From Planctomycetota bacterium (GTDB lineage Bacteria > Planctomycetota > Planctomycetia > Pirellulales > Pirellulaceae): DNA of 64,000 bases. The notes beneath the pieces are model-generated. The model was given only the letters and a program-made list of their open reading frames with translations. It did not search any database and was not told where the DNA came from. The position numbers and the translations under genes were made by a program. Below, in pieces: positions 20,102-27,554 of this stretch (position 1 is its first letter; each line of letters opens with the position of its first letter). Location: positions 186,001-250,000 of the forward strand of contig CAUJHS010000090.1 in NCBI GenBank assembly GCA_963204915.1, given 5' to 3'.

Positions 20102-20150
20102 CAGAAAAACGCTAGCCATAAGCTTTTATCAAATAACTACTTATGGCTAG
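20102..20150 (-). terminator. Terminator of the DUF1501-RraA unit
   Basis: On the - strand, CTAGCCATAAG pairs with CTTATGGCTAG (arms 20140-20150 and 20112-20122, 17-base loop), followed by CGTTTTTC. Confidence 0.7.
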
Positions 20151-20198
20151 GGGCAGGCTGGCGATAGGTCAGACAAGGTTTTTTCTTTGAATTCTTTT

Positions 20199-20867
20199 CT
20201 ATAACACGCCGTATCGCTTAAACGCATCGACCGCGCCCATCCCCCCCCGAATTGCGTCACGCACGACATTCTCAGCGTGGACCTTTTCCCAAGCGGCGCG
20301 AATCGCCTCTTCCTCCACGTGGCTGGGAACTACCACGACGCCATCGACATCGGCAACTACCAAGTCCCCCGGGCAGAACTGAACCCCGTCAATCATAACG
20401 GGTACGTCCAAATCGATCACGCGCTGACGGTCACGGCTATCATAAACACACACCCCGCGCGCAACCACGGGAAACCCCATCTGCTTCATCTTGCGGACAT
20501 CGCGAATGGCGCCGTCAACCACCGCTCCTGCGCATCCACGATTGCGAGCTGCCGTCGAAAGAAGTTCTCCCCAAATGCCCGATCGCATCGAGCCAGCCGC
20601 GGCAGCGATCAACACATCGTCTTCATGACACGTGTCGACCGCTTCAAGCTCTAGTTCATACGGATGGGGATCCTGATGGAACATATCGGCCCAGAGCGTT
20701 GTCTTGGCTCGGCCCACGAGCACTCCTTCGAACGTGAACGGAGTCAACTGCACACGGGGCGACTGATGGGGAAAGCCCAGCGCGTCCAATGCGTCACTTA
20801 CCACGGCGCTATACAACGCCTGTCGCATCATGGCCACCGTGATTTGTGCGGGCCTTTCCTCGGTCAT
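20199..20867 (-). CDS. RraA-like family protein (possible HMG aldolase)
   Basis: 222 aa with the RraA/4-hydroxy-4-methyl-2-oxoglutarate aldolase fold: SDALDALG near the N-terminus, GELLSTAARNRGCAGAVVDGAIRD, MGFPVVARG, and GDLVVADVDGVVVVP. The GELL..AA..RG..G.V.DG..RD pattern carries the metal and oxyanion residues of the aldolases, so enzymatic action on a small oxo-acid is more likely than RNase E inhibition. The start overlaps the DUF1501 stop as ATGA, so the two are translationally coupled. True substrate unknown. Confidence 0.85.
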   Translation of the reverse strand: MTEERPAQITVAMMRQALYSAVVSDALDALGFPHQSPRVQLTPFTFEGVLVGRAKTTLWADMFHQDPHPYELELEAVDTCHEDDVLIAAAAGSMRSGIWGELLSTAARNRGCAGAVVDGAIRDVRKMKQMGFPVVARGVCVYDSRDRQRVIDLDVPVMIDGVQFCPGDLVVADVDGVVVVPSHVEEEAIRAAWEKVHAENVVRDAIRGGMGAVDAFKRYGVL

Positions 20868-22297
20868 GCGTGTTTCCTGTCCCCTGAAAGAAGTTCCTCA
20901 ATCGGCGTTCCAAATGGGAGTAGGGGCATAGGACGCCCGCTGTGATCCGGCAGCGCGAGAGTATAATCGATTCCCAAATGGCGGTACACGGTCGCCCATA
21001 GGTCGTTCGGCGTGAGCGGCCTTTCCTGAGGATATTCGCCCTTGGAGTTCGTCGAGCCGACGACTTGTCCTGTTCGCATTCCCGCTCCGGCGACAAGTAC
21101 CGACATCGCTCCCGGCCAATGATCGCGCCCAGGCTGCATTACTCCCGTTTGTGTGCCAATTTGTGAGGTGATGCGCGGCGTGCGGCCAAACTCACCCGTG
21201 ACGACCAACATCACCTTTTTGTCCAATCCGCGATCGTAAAGGTCTTCAATCAACGCGGAAATCGCGCGATCATAAATGGGAAACCGCACTCGGGCATCAT
21301 GAAACAAATGGCAGTTTACCGCGTGAGAATCCCAGTTATAGACCCCCTCTTTGAGTGATGGGACGCCTGACTGAAAGGGGTTCTCCATAACCATGGTCAC
21401 GAAACTGCACCCCGCCTCAACCAGCCGGCGCGCCAACAATGCCCGCTGACCCCAGGCATGTCGACCATATTTGCCTCTCAAGGCATCCGACTCTCGCGAC
21501 AGGTCAAAGGCCTCCCGCGCATGGCTACTGGTAAGTAGTTCTATCGCCTTCTGATTGTACTGGTCCATCGCCTGCATGGCGCCGCTTTGGTCAATAGTAC
21601 GGCGCAGCTGATCAAAACCGTGGAGCATACGCACACGGTCGTCCAACCGGTCGGCCATCTCCGACGTCAACCCGAGGTTTTGCACCTTGAAGTTCACTTC
21701 CGAGGGATCACCGGGCACGTTAAAGGGCGTATAGGCGGGACCAAGATACGCGGCGCCAAAGCTATAAACGTCGACGCCCGCACGCCCGGGCTCCGTACCG
21801 GAAATGTAATTCGGAAGCCCGCAGCTCCGAGCCTCGCGCATTTTTGCGACGACCGAGCCAACCGCCGGAGCATCGTTGACGAAACCTGTTGGCGTGGCTG
21901 GAAGACGTCCTGTCAGGAACCGTTTGTGACCACCGCCATGATCAGCGAACTCATGAGCGATCGACCGTATTAATGTAAAGCGATCGGCGACCTTTGCATG
22001 AAGCGGCAGTAATTCGCACACGTCGATGCCGGGAACATTTGTACGAATGGGCCGGAATTCGCCACGATAGTCTTCCGGAGCATCCGGCTTCATATCGTAC
22101 GTTTCCATGTGCGGAGGACCGCCCGGAAGCCAAATAAAGATAAGGGAGGTGTCCGGGGATGCCGTTTGCCCCTCAGCCGCGATGGCGCGCCTCCGCAAGA
22201 CATCGGACAATCCCAGCCCAGTAAGTCCTACCCCGCCCACCTGAAGAAAACAACGGCGCGACGTTGACCCGAAACACGATGGCGATTGAGGGAGCAT
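20864..22297 (-). CDS. Tat-exported DUF1501 protein
   Basis: 477 aa from the ATG at 22297. The twin-arginine motif SRRCFLQVGG stands near residue 13, followed by a hydrophobic GVGLTGLGL segment. The body has DUF1501 features: FIWLPGGPPHMETYD, SIAHEFADHGGGHKRFLTGR, VTGEFGRTPRI, GRDHWPGAMSVLVAGAGMRTGQVVGST, and PNDLWATVYRHLGID. The fold is related to alkaline phosphatase/sulfatase-like proteins. DUF1501 proteins are abundant in planctomycetes; their partner is usually a DUF1549/1553 cytochrome-like protein, whereas here the coupled neighbour is an RraA-like protein. Activity unknown. Confidence 0.92.
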   Translation of the reverse strand: MLPQSPSCFGSTSRRCFLQVGGVGLTGLGLSDVLRRRAIAAEGQTASPDTSLIFIWLPGGPPHMETYDMKPDAPEDYRGEFRPIRTNVPGIDVCELLPLHAKVADRFTLIRSIAHEFADHGGGHKRFLTGRLPATPTGFVNDAPAVGSVVAKMREARSCGLPNYISGTEPGRAGVDVYSFGAAYLGPAYTPFNVPGDPSEVNFKVQNLGLTSEMADRLDDRVRMLHGFDQLRRTIDQSGAMQAMDQYNQKAIELLTSSHAREAFDLSRESDALRGKYGRHAWGQRALLARRLVEAGCSFVTMVMENPFQSGVPSLKEGVYNWDSHAVNCHLFHDARVRFPIYDRAISALIEDLYDRGLDKKVMLVVTGEFGRTPRITSQIGTQTGVMQPGRDHWPGAMSVLVAGAGMRTGQVVGSTNSKGEYPQERPLTPNDLWATVYRHLGIDYTLALPDHSGRPMPLLPFGTPIEELLSGDRKHA

Positions 22298-22483
22298 AAC
22301 AATTGTCTTGGAAAACACAGGCAGGCCGAACGTGCAGCCGTCTGCCAACGACTGCCAGGGAAACCACCCATCAAGGCTCTTCAATATGATGGTGATTCGG
22401 GGCCGGTGTCAACTTTGTTCCGTCCGACAATTGGAAATAAGGCCTTCAGTAGCCAGGCTCTCCGGTGAATCCGTCCAATGCGT

Positions 22484-22744
22484 TTATCTGCCCACGCGCG
22501 AGGGTGATCCGCTGTAGTACCAGTCCGACTCGCCATCGGACCAGACGATCTCGCCGTTGCGAAGTTCAATACCCACCGCAGGTTGCGGCGCAAGAAAGTG
22601 TGCAATCCGCGACGCTTCTGAGGCAGCGTTGGAGGGAGCCTTTCGCAGAACGGCGCGAACCTGCGACAACGGTATAACGCGCTCCCCTTCGGCGGTGTAA
22701 ACGCGTAAAACATCCTCAAAGGCTGGGGTTTTCTTCATGGGCAT
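22484..22744 (-). CDS. Small hypothetical protein
   Basis: 86 aa. The ATG at 22744 is supported by AGGA six bases upstream. No signal peptide or membrane helix. It has a mixed helix/strand look (VIPLSQVRAVLRKAP, then IELRNGEIVWSDGESDWYY). I do not recognise a family. It is the gene before DUF1501 on the same strand, 186 bases away. The frame is moderately convincing because codon use resembles its neighbours and the start has a good ribosome site. Confidence 0.45.
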   Translation of the reverse strand: MPMKKTPAFEDVLRVYTAEGERVIPLSQVRAVLRKAPSNAASEASRIAHFLAPQPAVGIELRNGEIVWSDGESDWYYSGSPSRVGR

Positions 22745-22948
22745 GGTTTTCCTGGAGACCAACGGTGTACAGGACACAATGAAAACCACTCGGGTTCGGC
22801 CGCTTACGCGGCATCTGCGGGTTTGGGAGAATCAGAGAAAGTTTGTAGATTAGACACGACGGTGCGGACGATTTGTTTTAAGTCATGGATCGGCTTGCGC
22901 ACCGCAAGGACGCAGTCAACGCTCCTTTTTCCGGAAGTTGCCGTATCC

Positions 22949-23605
22949 ATGACCGCCATGCCTTACGAACCTGCCCCCCCTGAGGCAGGTTATCCTGGCT
23001 CGACCGTTCGGTCGATCGTCAGCTTACTTTTGTTTGTCCACGTGTTTTGTCTATTCGTGGCGTTGTCTACGAATTATTTTCTTTCTCCTCTCCAGGTGCA
23101 GCTGTTAAACGCGCCGTTTCTTGCACCGTATGTCCAATTCTTCAAGATCCGTCCTACCGCGCCCTACCACCTGACAGACGGCTCAGAACTTTCAGACGAC
23201 CATACGCTTGAGGTGGAAGTCACTGAGGGCCCCCAAAAAGGGGAAATTATTCGCCTCCCTGCGTCGAAGGTTGGCGCCTCATCCGTTAAGCGGCGATTCG
23301 CATTGCTCGCTCGAACAGTTGCCGTAACGTCGTACTTGGGCGCCGAACAGAATTCGGCCGCGTTCGCCAAAGCGGTAGGAGCGCGCGTCCTGGCCGATGG
23401 GAACAACGAGGAAGTGATTGTCCGCTGCCGGCGTTATCGCCCTCAGCCCCGTTTATTGGATACGACGAACGCCGCGAATCCGGCTGACCCGACGGATCCC
23501 GCCTACCTGACCAATACGTACCAAGCGCGCGTTTGGCGCGACCGCAACGGGCAGGTTCAATTGCTCAAGATCGAAGAGAAAAAAGTGGTAGCGCCTTTGG
23601 AGTAA
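22949..23605 (+). CDS. Membrane-anchored hypothetical protein, HTTM partner
   Basis: 218 aa. One membrane helix near residues 20-42 (SIVSLLLFVHVFCLFVALS) follows a short Pro-rich N-terminus, and then comes a soluble domain of about 170 residues, probably extracytoplasmic. It ends 11 bases before the HTTM gene, so they form an operon. I do not recognise the soluble domain; it may assist the HTTM protein. The ATG at 22949 is used; 22958 is an alternative. The longer frame from 22823 lacks protein-like composition upstream. Confidence 0.7.
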   Translation: MTAMPYEPAPPEAGYPGSTVRSIVSLLLFVHVFCLFVALSTNYFLSPLQVQLLNAPFLAPYVQFFKIRPTAPYHLTDGSELSDDHTLEVEVTEGPQKGEIIRLPASKVGASSVKRRFALLARTVAVTSYLGAEQNSAAFAKAVGARVLADGNNEEVIVRCRRYRPQPRLLDTTNAANPADPTDPAYLTNTYQARVWRDRNGQVQLLKIEEKKVVAPLE

Positions 23606-23616
23606 AGCAAGAGATC

Positions 23617-24645
23617 ATGATTAACGCAATTCAACAATATTTTGCGCGGCTTACGCAGGCCATCGGCGAGGGTTGGAACCGTTTCTGGTTCACACCCGCC
23701 GATCCGTTCACGGTGTCGTTCTTGCGCGTGATTGCCGGAGTCGCCGCCGTAGCGTTTGTCGTCTCCCACACGTTCGGCCTGACCGACTGGTTCGCTTCCG
23801 GTGGGTGGTTGCCGGTAGATACCGTGCAACGCGTGATGGAAACCGAACCCGGCGAAGGCGCCGCGTATCAGTGGTCGTACCTAAACTATATCGATTCGCC
23901 GGGCTTGCTTTGGGCGGCGCATGTCGCGGGCATCGCAATTGCTGTTCTGTTCACCTTGGGGTTGTTCACGCGAATCACCGCGGTGGCCACGTTGCTGGTG
24001 GTGTTGTCGTATATCCATCGCGCGCCGATGTTGGCAGCCCAGTTTGAGCCCGTCTTGGCGACGATGATCTTTTACCTTTGCTTTACGCCCTGCGGTCGTT
24101 ATCTTTCGGTCGATCGTTGCCTCGCCATGCGGAAGCCGGGCGCCGAACTGACGACCGGCAAGCCCGATCGCTCGTGGAGCGCGAATGTCGGCTTACGACT
24201 CCTACAAACGCATTTGTCGGCCTTGTACCTGATGATGGCGATTACCAAACTCGGGTCGACCACGTGGTGGGAAGGCGGCGCCATGTGGTGGCTTATGGCG
24301 CAGTCGCAGTCCCGTCTCGTGGATCTCACCTTTCTTCGGTCGAATTTATTTTTGATTAACGCCTGGACGCACGGCGTCGTCCTGTTCGAACTGTGCTTTG
24401 GACTGTTGATCTGGAATCGGCTGGCTCGTCCGTTGTTGATCGGCCTTTCCGTCGTCATGTGGACGCTCATGGCCCTTGTGACGGGTTTAGTCGGCTTTTG
24501 CATCTTGATCACGGCAGGCGGCGCCGCATTCATTCCAGGCTCCGTGTTGCGATCCTGGTTTGGAGCTGACCGCGATGTCGATCAAAATGGCGGCGATGCA
24601 TCGCGGCGCAACCCCAAAGGCGAGGCCGCAACGGCGGCAGCATAA
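23617..24645 (+). CDS. HTTM domain membrane protein
   Basis: 342 aa, about eight membrane helices. The start TPADPFTVSFLRVIAGVAA and the later stretch ALYLMMAITKLGSTTWWEG fit the HTTM domain, which is the membrane part of vitamin K-dependent gamma-carboxylases and of many bacterial proteins of unknown action. There is no C-terminal carboxylase domain here. The ATG at 23617 lies 11 bases after the preceding gene. A terminator follows at 24669. Confidence 0.85.
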   Translation: MINAIQQYFARLTQAIGEGWNRFWFTPADPFTVSFLRVIAGVAAVAFVVSHTFGLTDWFASGGWLPVDTVQRVMETEPGEGAAYQWSYLNYIDSPGLLWAAHVAGIAIAVLFTLGLFTRITAVATLLVVLSYIHRAPMLAAQFEPVLATMIFYLCFTPCGRYLSVDRCLAMRKPGAELTTGKPDRSWSANVGLRLLQTHLSALYLMMAITKLGSTTWWEGGAMWWLMAQSQSRLVDLTFLRSNLFLINAWTHGVVLFELCFGLLIWNRLARPLLIGLSVVMWTLMALVTGLVGFCILITAGGAAFIPGSVLRSWFGADRDVDQNGGDASRRNPKGEAATAAA

Positions 24646-24668
24646 GGCGCTTTTCCCCTAAAGGCGAT

Positions 24669-24706
24669 CAAGGCCGGGAGTACTACACAACTTCCGGCCT
24701 TGTTCC
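24669..24706 (+). terminator. Terminator hairpin after the HTTM gene
   Basis: A 13-bp stem with one G-T pair: arms 24669-24681 (CAAGGCCGGGAGT) and 24690-24702, 8-base loop. The T tract is short (TGTTCC), so strength is uncertain. Confidence 0.6.
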
Positions 24707-24833
24707 GTTGCAATACCAACACATCGCATGGATCGGACGCACGTCGACACGCTTGCAAGGGCCTGACTCCTCATCCACAATGTGTACGTTTTCACGACTG
24801 ATGAAATCGTATTCAAAATAGGAGTTCGCCAGC

Positions 24834-25748
24834 ATGACTCGCTTGGTCGATCGTCGTAGCTTCCTCCACCATGGATTATTGCTCTCGGGAGGCGTTGGTC
24901 TCGCTGCGTGCCTGCCGCACTGGGCAAACGCAATTGAACCCCTTGAACGAGCGGGTGAAGCTAAGCTGAAGTTCAGTCTCGCGGCGTATAGCTACCGCAA
25001 TTTACTTCAAGGAAAGAACGCATCGCTCTCGTTGGCCGACTTCATTGAAGACTGCGCCAAAATGAAGCTCGACGGCACAGAACTCACTTCGTATTACTTC
25101 CCCAACCCCGTCACCCGCGAGTATCTCCTAGAGCGCAAGGCCCAATGTGAGAAGCTAGGTTTAGAAATATCCGGCACGGCGGTTGGCAACGATTTCGGTC
25201 ATCCCCCGGGCGACAAACGTGCGCAGCAAATTCAATTGGTGAAAGACTGGGTGGATCATTCCGAGGTGCTCGGCGCGCCAGTCATCCGGATATTCGCCGG
25301 CCACGTTCAAAAGGGCATGTCGGCCGAAGATGCGCATCGCCTGATGGTGGAAGGAATCGAGGAATGCTGCGACTACGCCGGTCAACATGGGGTCAAACTA
25401 GCGCTGGAGAACCATGGCGGCCCCACCAGCACCGCAGAGGGCCTGTTAGCTCTGGTACGCGATGTGAAAAGCCCGCATTTTGGCGTTAACCTGGACACGG
25501 GCAATTTCCACAGCGCCAATATTTATGACGAAATCGCGGCGATCGCGCCTTATGCCATTAATGTCCAAGTAAAAGTCGTCGTCTCGGGACCAGACGGCAA
25601 GAAGCAACCGACCGACTTCGCACACATTGCGAAGCTCCTTCGCGACGCGAAGTATCAAGGCTATGTGGTTCTGGAGTACGAAGAAGCGGGCGACCCGCGC
25701 GAAGAATGCCCGAAATACGTGAAACAAATGCAGCAGGCATTTGCATAA
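24834..25748 (+). CDS. Tat-exported sugar phosphate isomerase/epimerase-like protein
   Basis: 304 aa. Tat motif DRRSFLHHG at residues 6-14 and a hydrophobic stretch to about residue 32. The rest is an AP-endonuclease-2 type TIM barrel: FSLAAYSYRNLL, the metal-binding Glu in LALENHGG, NLDTGNFHSA, and the terminal Glu region VLEYEEAGDP. AGGAG ends 9 bases before the ATG. Homologues are annotated as xylose isomerase-like barrels; the substrate is unknown, probably a sugar or inositol derivative outside the cytoplasm. It converges on tyrS with 14 bases between. Confidence 0.9.
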   Translation: MTRLVDRRSFLHHGLLLSGGVGLAACLPHWANAIEPLERAGEAKLKFSLAAYSYRNLLQGKNASLSLADFIEDCAKMKLDGTELTSYYFPNPVTREYLLERKAQCEKLGLEISGTAVGNDFGHPPGDKRAQQIQLVKDWVDHSEVLGAPVIRIFAGHVQKGMSAEDAHRLMVEGIEECCDYAGQHGVKLALENHGGPTSTAEGLLALVRDVKSPHFGVNLDTGNFHSANIYDEIAAIAPYAINVQVKVVVSGPDGKKQPTDFAHIAKLLRDAKYQGYVVLEYEEAGDPREECPKYVKQMQQAFA

Positions 25749-25762
25749 CGATTCGAACGCAC

Positions 25763-27043
25763 TCATTGAAACCGCAGGAGGGCGTACTTCTTGCGGCCGC
25801 TGCGTAACACCATGACGGTTTCGCTGGCCAAATCAGCCACGGTGAGACGCGTATCTTCTCCTTCGCGGCGCCGATTGTTCACGTAGGCGCCTCCTTGTTG
25901 CAGCGTGCGGCGCGCTTCGCCCTTCGACCCAGCCAAACCGGCTTCGCAAAACGCGTCGAGAATTCCAAGGCCTTCTCCTTCCAGACGCTGGCGCGGCAGC
26001 GCTTTGCTGGGCACATCGGCGAAGATTTCCGCAAGTTGCTCATCATTCATGGCGCCGATTTCTCCACCGAAGAAGATTTCCGTGGCGCGTTGCGCCGTGG
26101 CAAGCCCTTCTTCCCCATGAACCATCGCCGTCAGTTCGTCCGCCAGCCGGCGCTGACTGTCGCGTCGCTGCGGCGCCTCGGCCCGAGACCGATCCAAAGC
26201 GTCGATCTCTGCGTGAGGCAATTCGGTGAGGAATCGTAAGCACCGTCCGGCGTCCTCATCAGCCACGTTCATCCAGTACTGGTAAAACAGGTAGGCGCTG
26301 GTCTTTTCCGCCGAGAGCCACACCGCTCCCTGCTCAGTCTTTCCCATCTTTTGACCCGTCGAGGTCAAAAGCAGCGGGCACGTAATGCCGTAGAGTTGCA
26401 CGCCATTCATGCGTCGAGCCAAGTCGATGCCTGCCGTGATATTTCCCCACTGGTCGCTTCCCCCCACTTGGACTTCACATCCGTGTTGCTGGTGGAGATG
26501 AACGAAATCGTACGCCTGAAGGAGCATGTAGCTGAACTCGGTGTAGCTGATGCCCACATCGTCGCGCTCCAGCCGTGAACGGACGGAATCCTTGGCCATC
26601 ATCACATTCACGGGGAAGTGCTTACCAACATCGCGCAGAAAACTGAGATATGTAAATTCCCGCATCCAATCGAAGTTATTCAGGAGAAGCGCAGGATTCG
26701 GACCTTCAAAATCGAGAAATCGACGCATTTGGCGCGAAATCCCTTCGACATTACGCTGTAACGCTTGCTCATCCAACAATTTGCGTTCTTCGCTCTTACC
26801 GCTGGGATCGCCAATCATTCCGGTGGCGCCGCCAACCAGGGCGATGACGCGGTGTCCGGCTTTTTGCAGGCGTCGGAGGTACATCAACGGCATCAGTCCG
26901 CCGACGTGCAAGCTATCGGATGTCGGATCGAATCCGGCGTAAATCGTTCGACCGCCCCCCTTGAGGAACTGAGGCAGATGCTTGTCGTCCGTGGTTTGAT
27001 GAATCAAGCCGCGCCACTGAAGATCAGCAAAAATGTCAGACAT
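25763..27043 (-). CDS. tyrS: Tyrosyl-tRNA synthetase
   Basis: Charges tRNA-Tyr. 426 aa, ATG start. Class I features: the HIGH-like motif as LHVGGL in FDPTSDSLHVGGLMPL, the tyrosine-binding YTEFSYMLLQAYD, QVGGSDQWGNITAGIDL, and the KMSKS-like loop GQKMGKTEQGAVWL. The C-terminal S4 domain (about 355-426) is present: GEARRTLQQGGAYVNNRR. Complete and single-copy in the window. Confidence 0.97.
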   Translation of the reverse strand: MSDIFADLQWRGLIHQTTDDKHLPQFLKGGGRTIYAGFDPTSDSLHVGGLMPLMYLRRLQKAGHRVIALVGGATGMIGDPSGKSEERKLLDEQALQRNVEGISRQMRRFLDFEGPNPALLLNNFDWMREFTYLSFLRDVGKHFPVNVMMAKDSVRSRLERDDVGISYTEFSYMLLQAYDFVHLHQQHGCEVQVGGSDQWGNITAGIDLARRMNGVQLYGITCPLLLTSTGQKMGKTEQGAVWLSAEKTSAYLFYQYWMNVADEDAGRCLRFLTELPHAEIDALDRSRAEAPQRRDSQRRLADELTAMVHGEEGLATAQRATEIFFGGEIGAMNDEQLAEIFADVPSKALPRQRLEGEGLGILDAFCEAGLAGSKGEARRTLQQGGAYVNNRRREGEDTRLTVADLASETVMVLRSGRKKYALLRFQ

Positions 27044-27554
27044 AGCGAATTCGACGGGACCGGATTGAGCGAAGGATGAAATTCGGATGTCGTACCATTC
27101 AACCGAGCCATTGACGCGGTTTTGCCGCCTTGGGCTTGGGTTAAAAGCATCCCGAGAATGGTAGACCGCACGTTAGGCAACGTGGTTCGTTTTGTAATAT
27201 AAGGTTGACGAACGAACAATTGACCTTGGCGCCGCGTTACGAATCATAGCAAGTTCCGGGATCGTCAGTACTTGCAAGAGGCCGCGATTCTGCCAGGCGC
27301 GAAGGGTGCGCTAATTGGCGGGGTTAGCCGTAACATTTTCGGGGCAATGGGTTTAAATCGCCCTGGTTTTGATTGACAAGCGCTTTCGCGCTTCGGTACA
27401 TTAAAAAATAAGCGAGTCAGGCGCATGGCTGGTTTGCTTCTTTTCAAGTCTTGTCTTTATTCTCACGGCGGCAGCAATTAGGCTGTTCGTTCGTGGCGGT
27501 GAGGTTCTTTCCTCATTGCAGGCGGTTAGGCATCTTAGGAACTGAGGACGTCTC
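27044..27554. other. Divergent intergenic region between tyrS and pilM
   Basis: 511 bases with no credible gene. It holds an inverted repeat GTTCGTT (27185-27191) and AACGAAC (27211-27217) next to a - strand TATATT that could belong to the tyrS promoter, and the + strand promoter at 27373-27402. The pilM leader from there is about 145 bases. Confidence 0.5.
27373..27402 (+). promoter_or_regulatory. Sigma70-type promoter of the pilM cluster
   Basis: TTGACA (27373-27378), 18-base spacer, TACATT (27397-27402). The spacer holds an inverted repeat AAGCGC (27378-27383)/GCGCTT (27388-27393), a position where a repressor would block polymerase. Confidence 0.55.
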
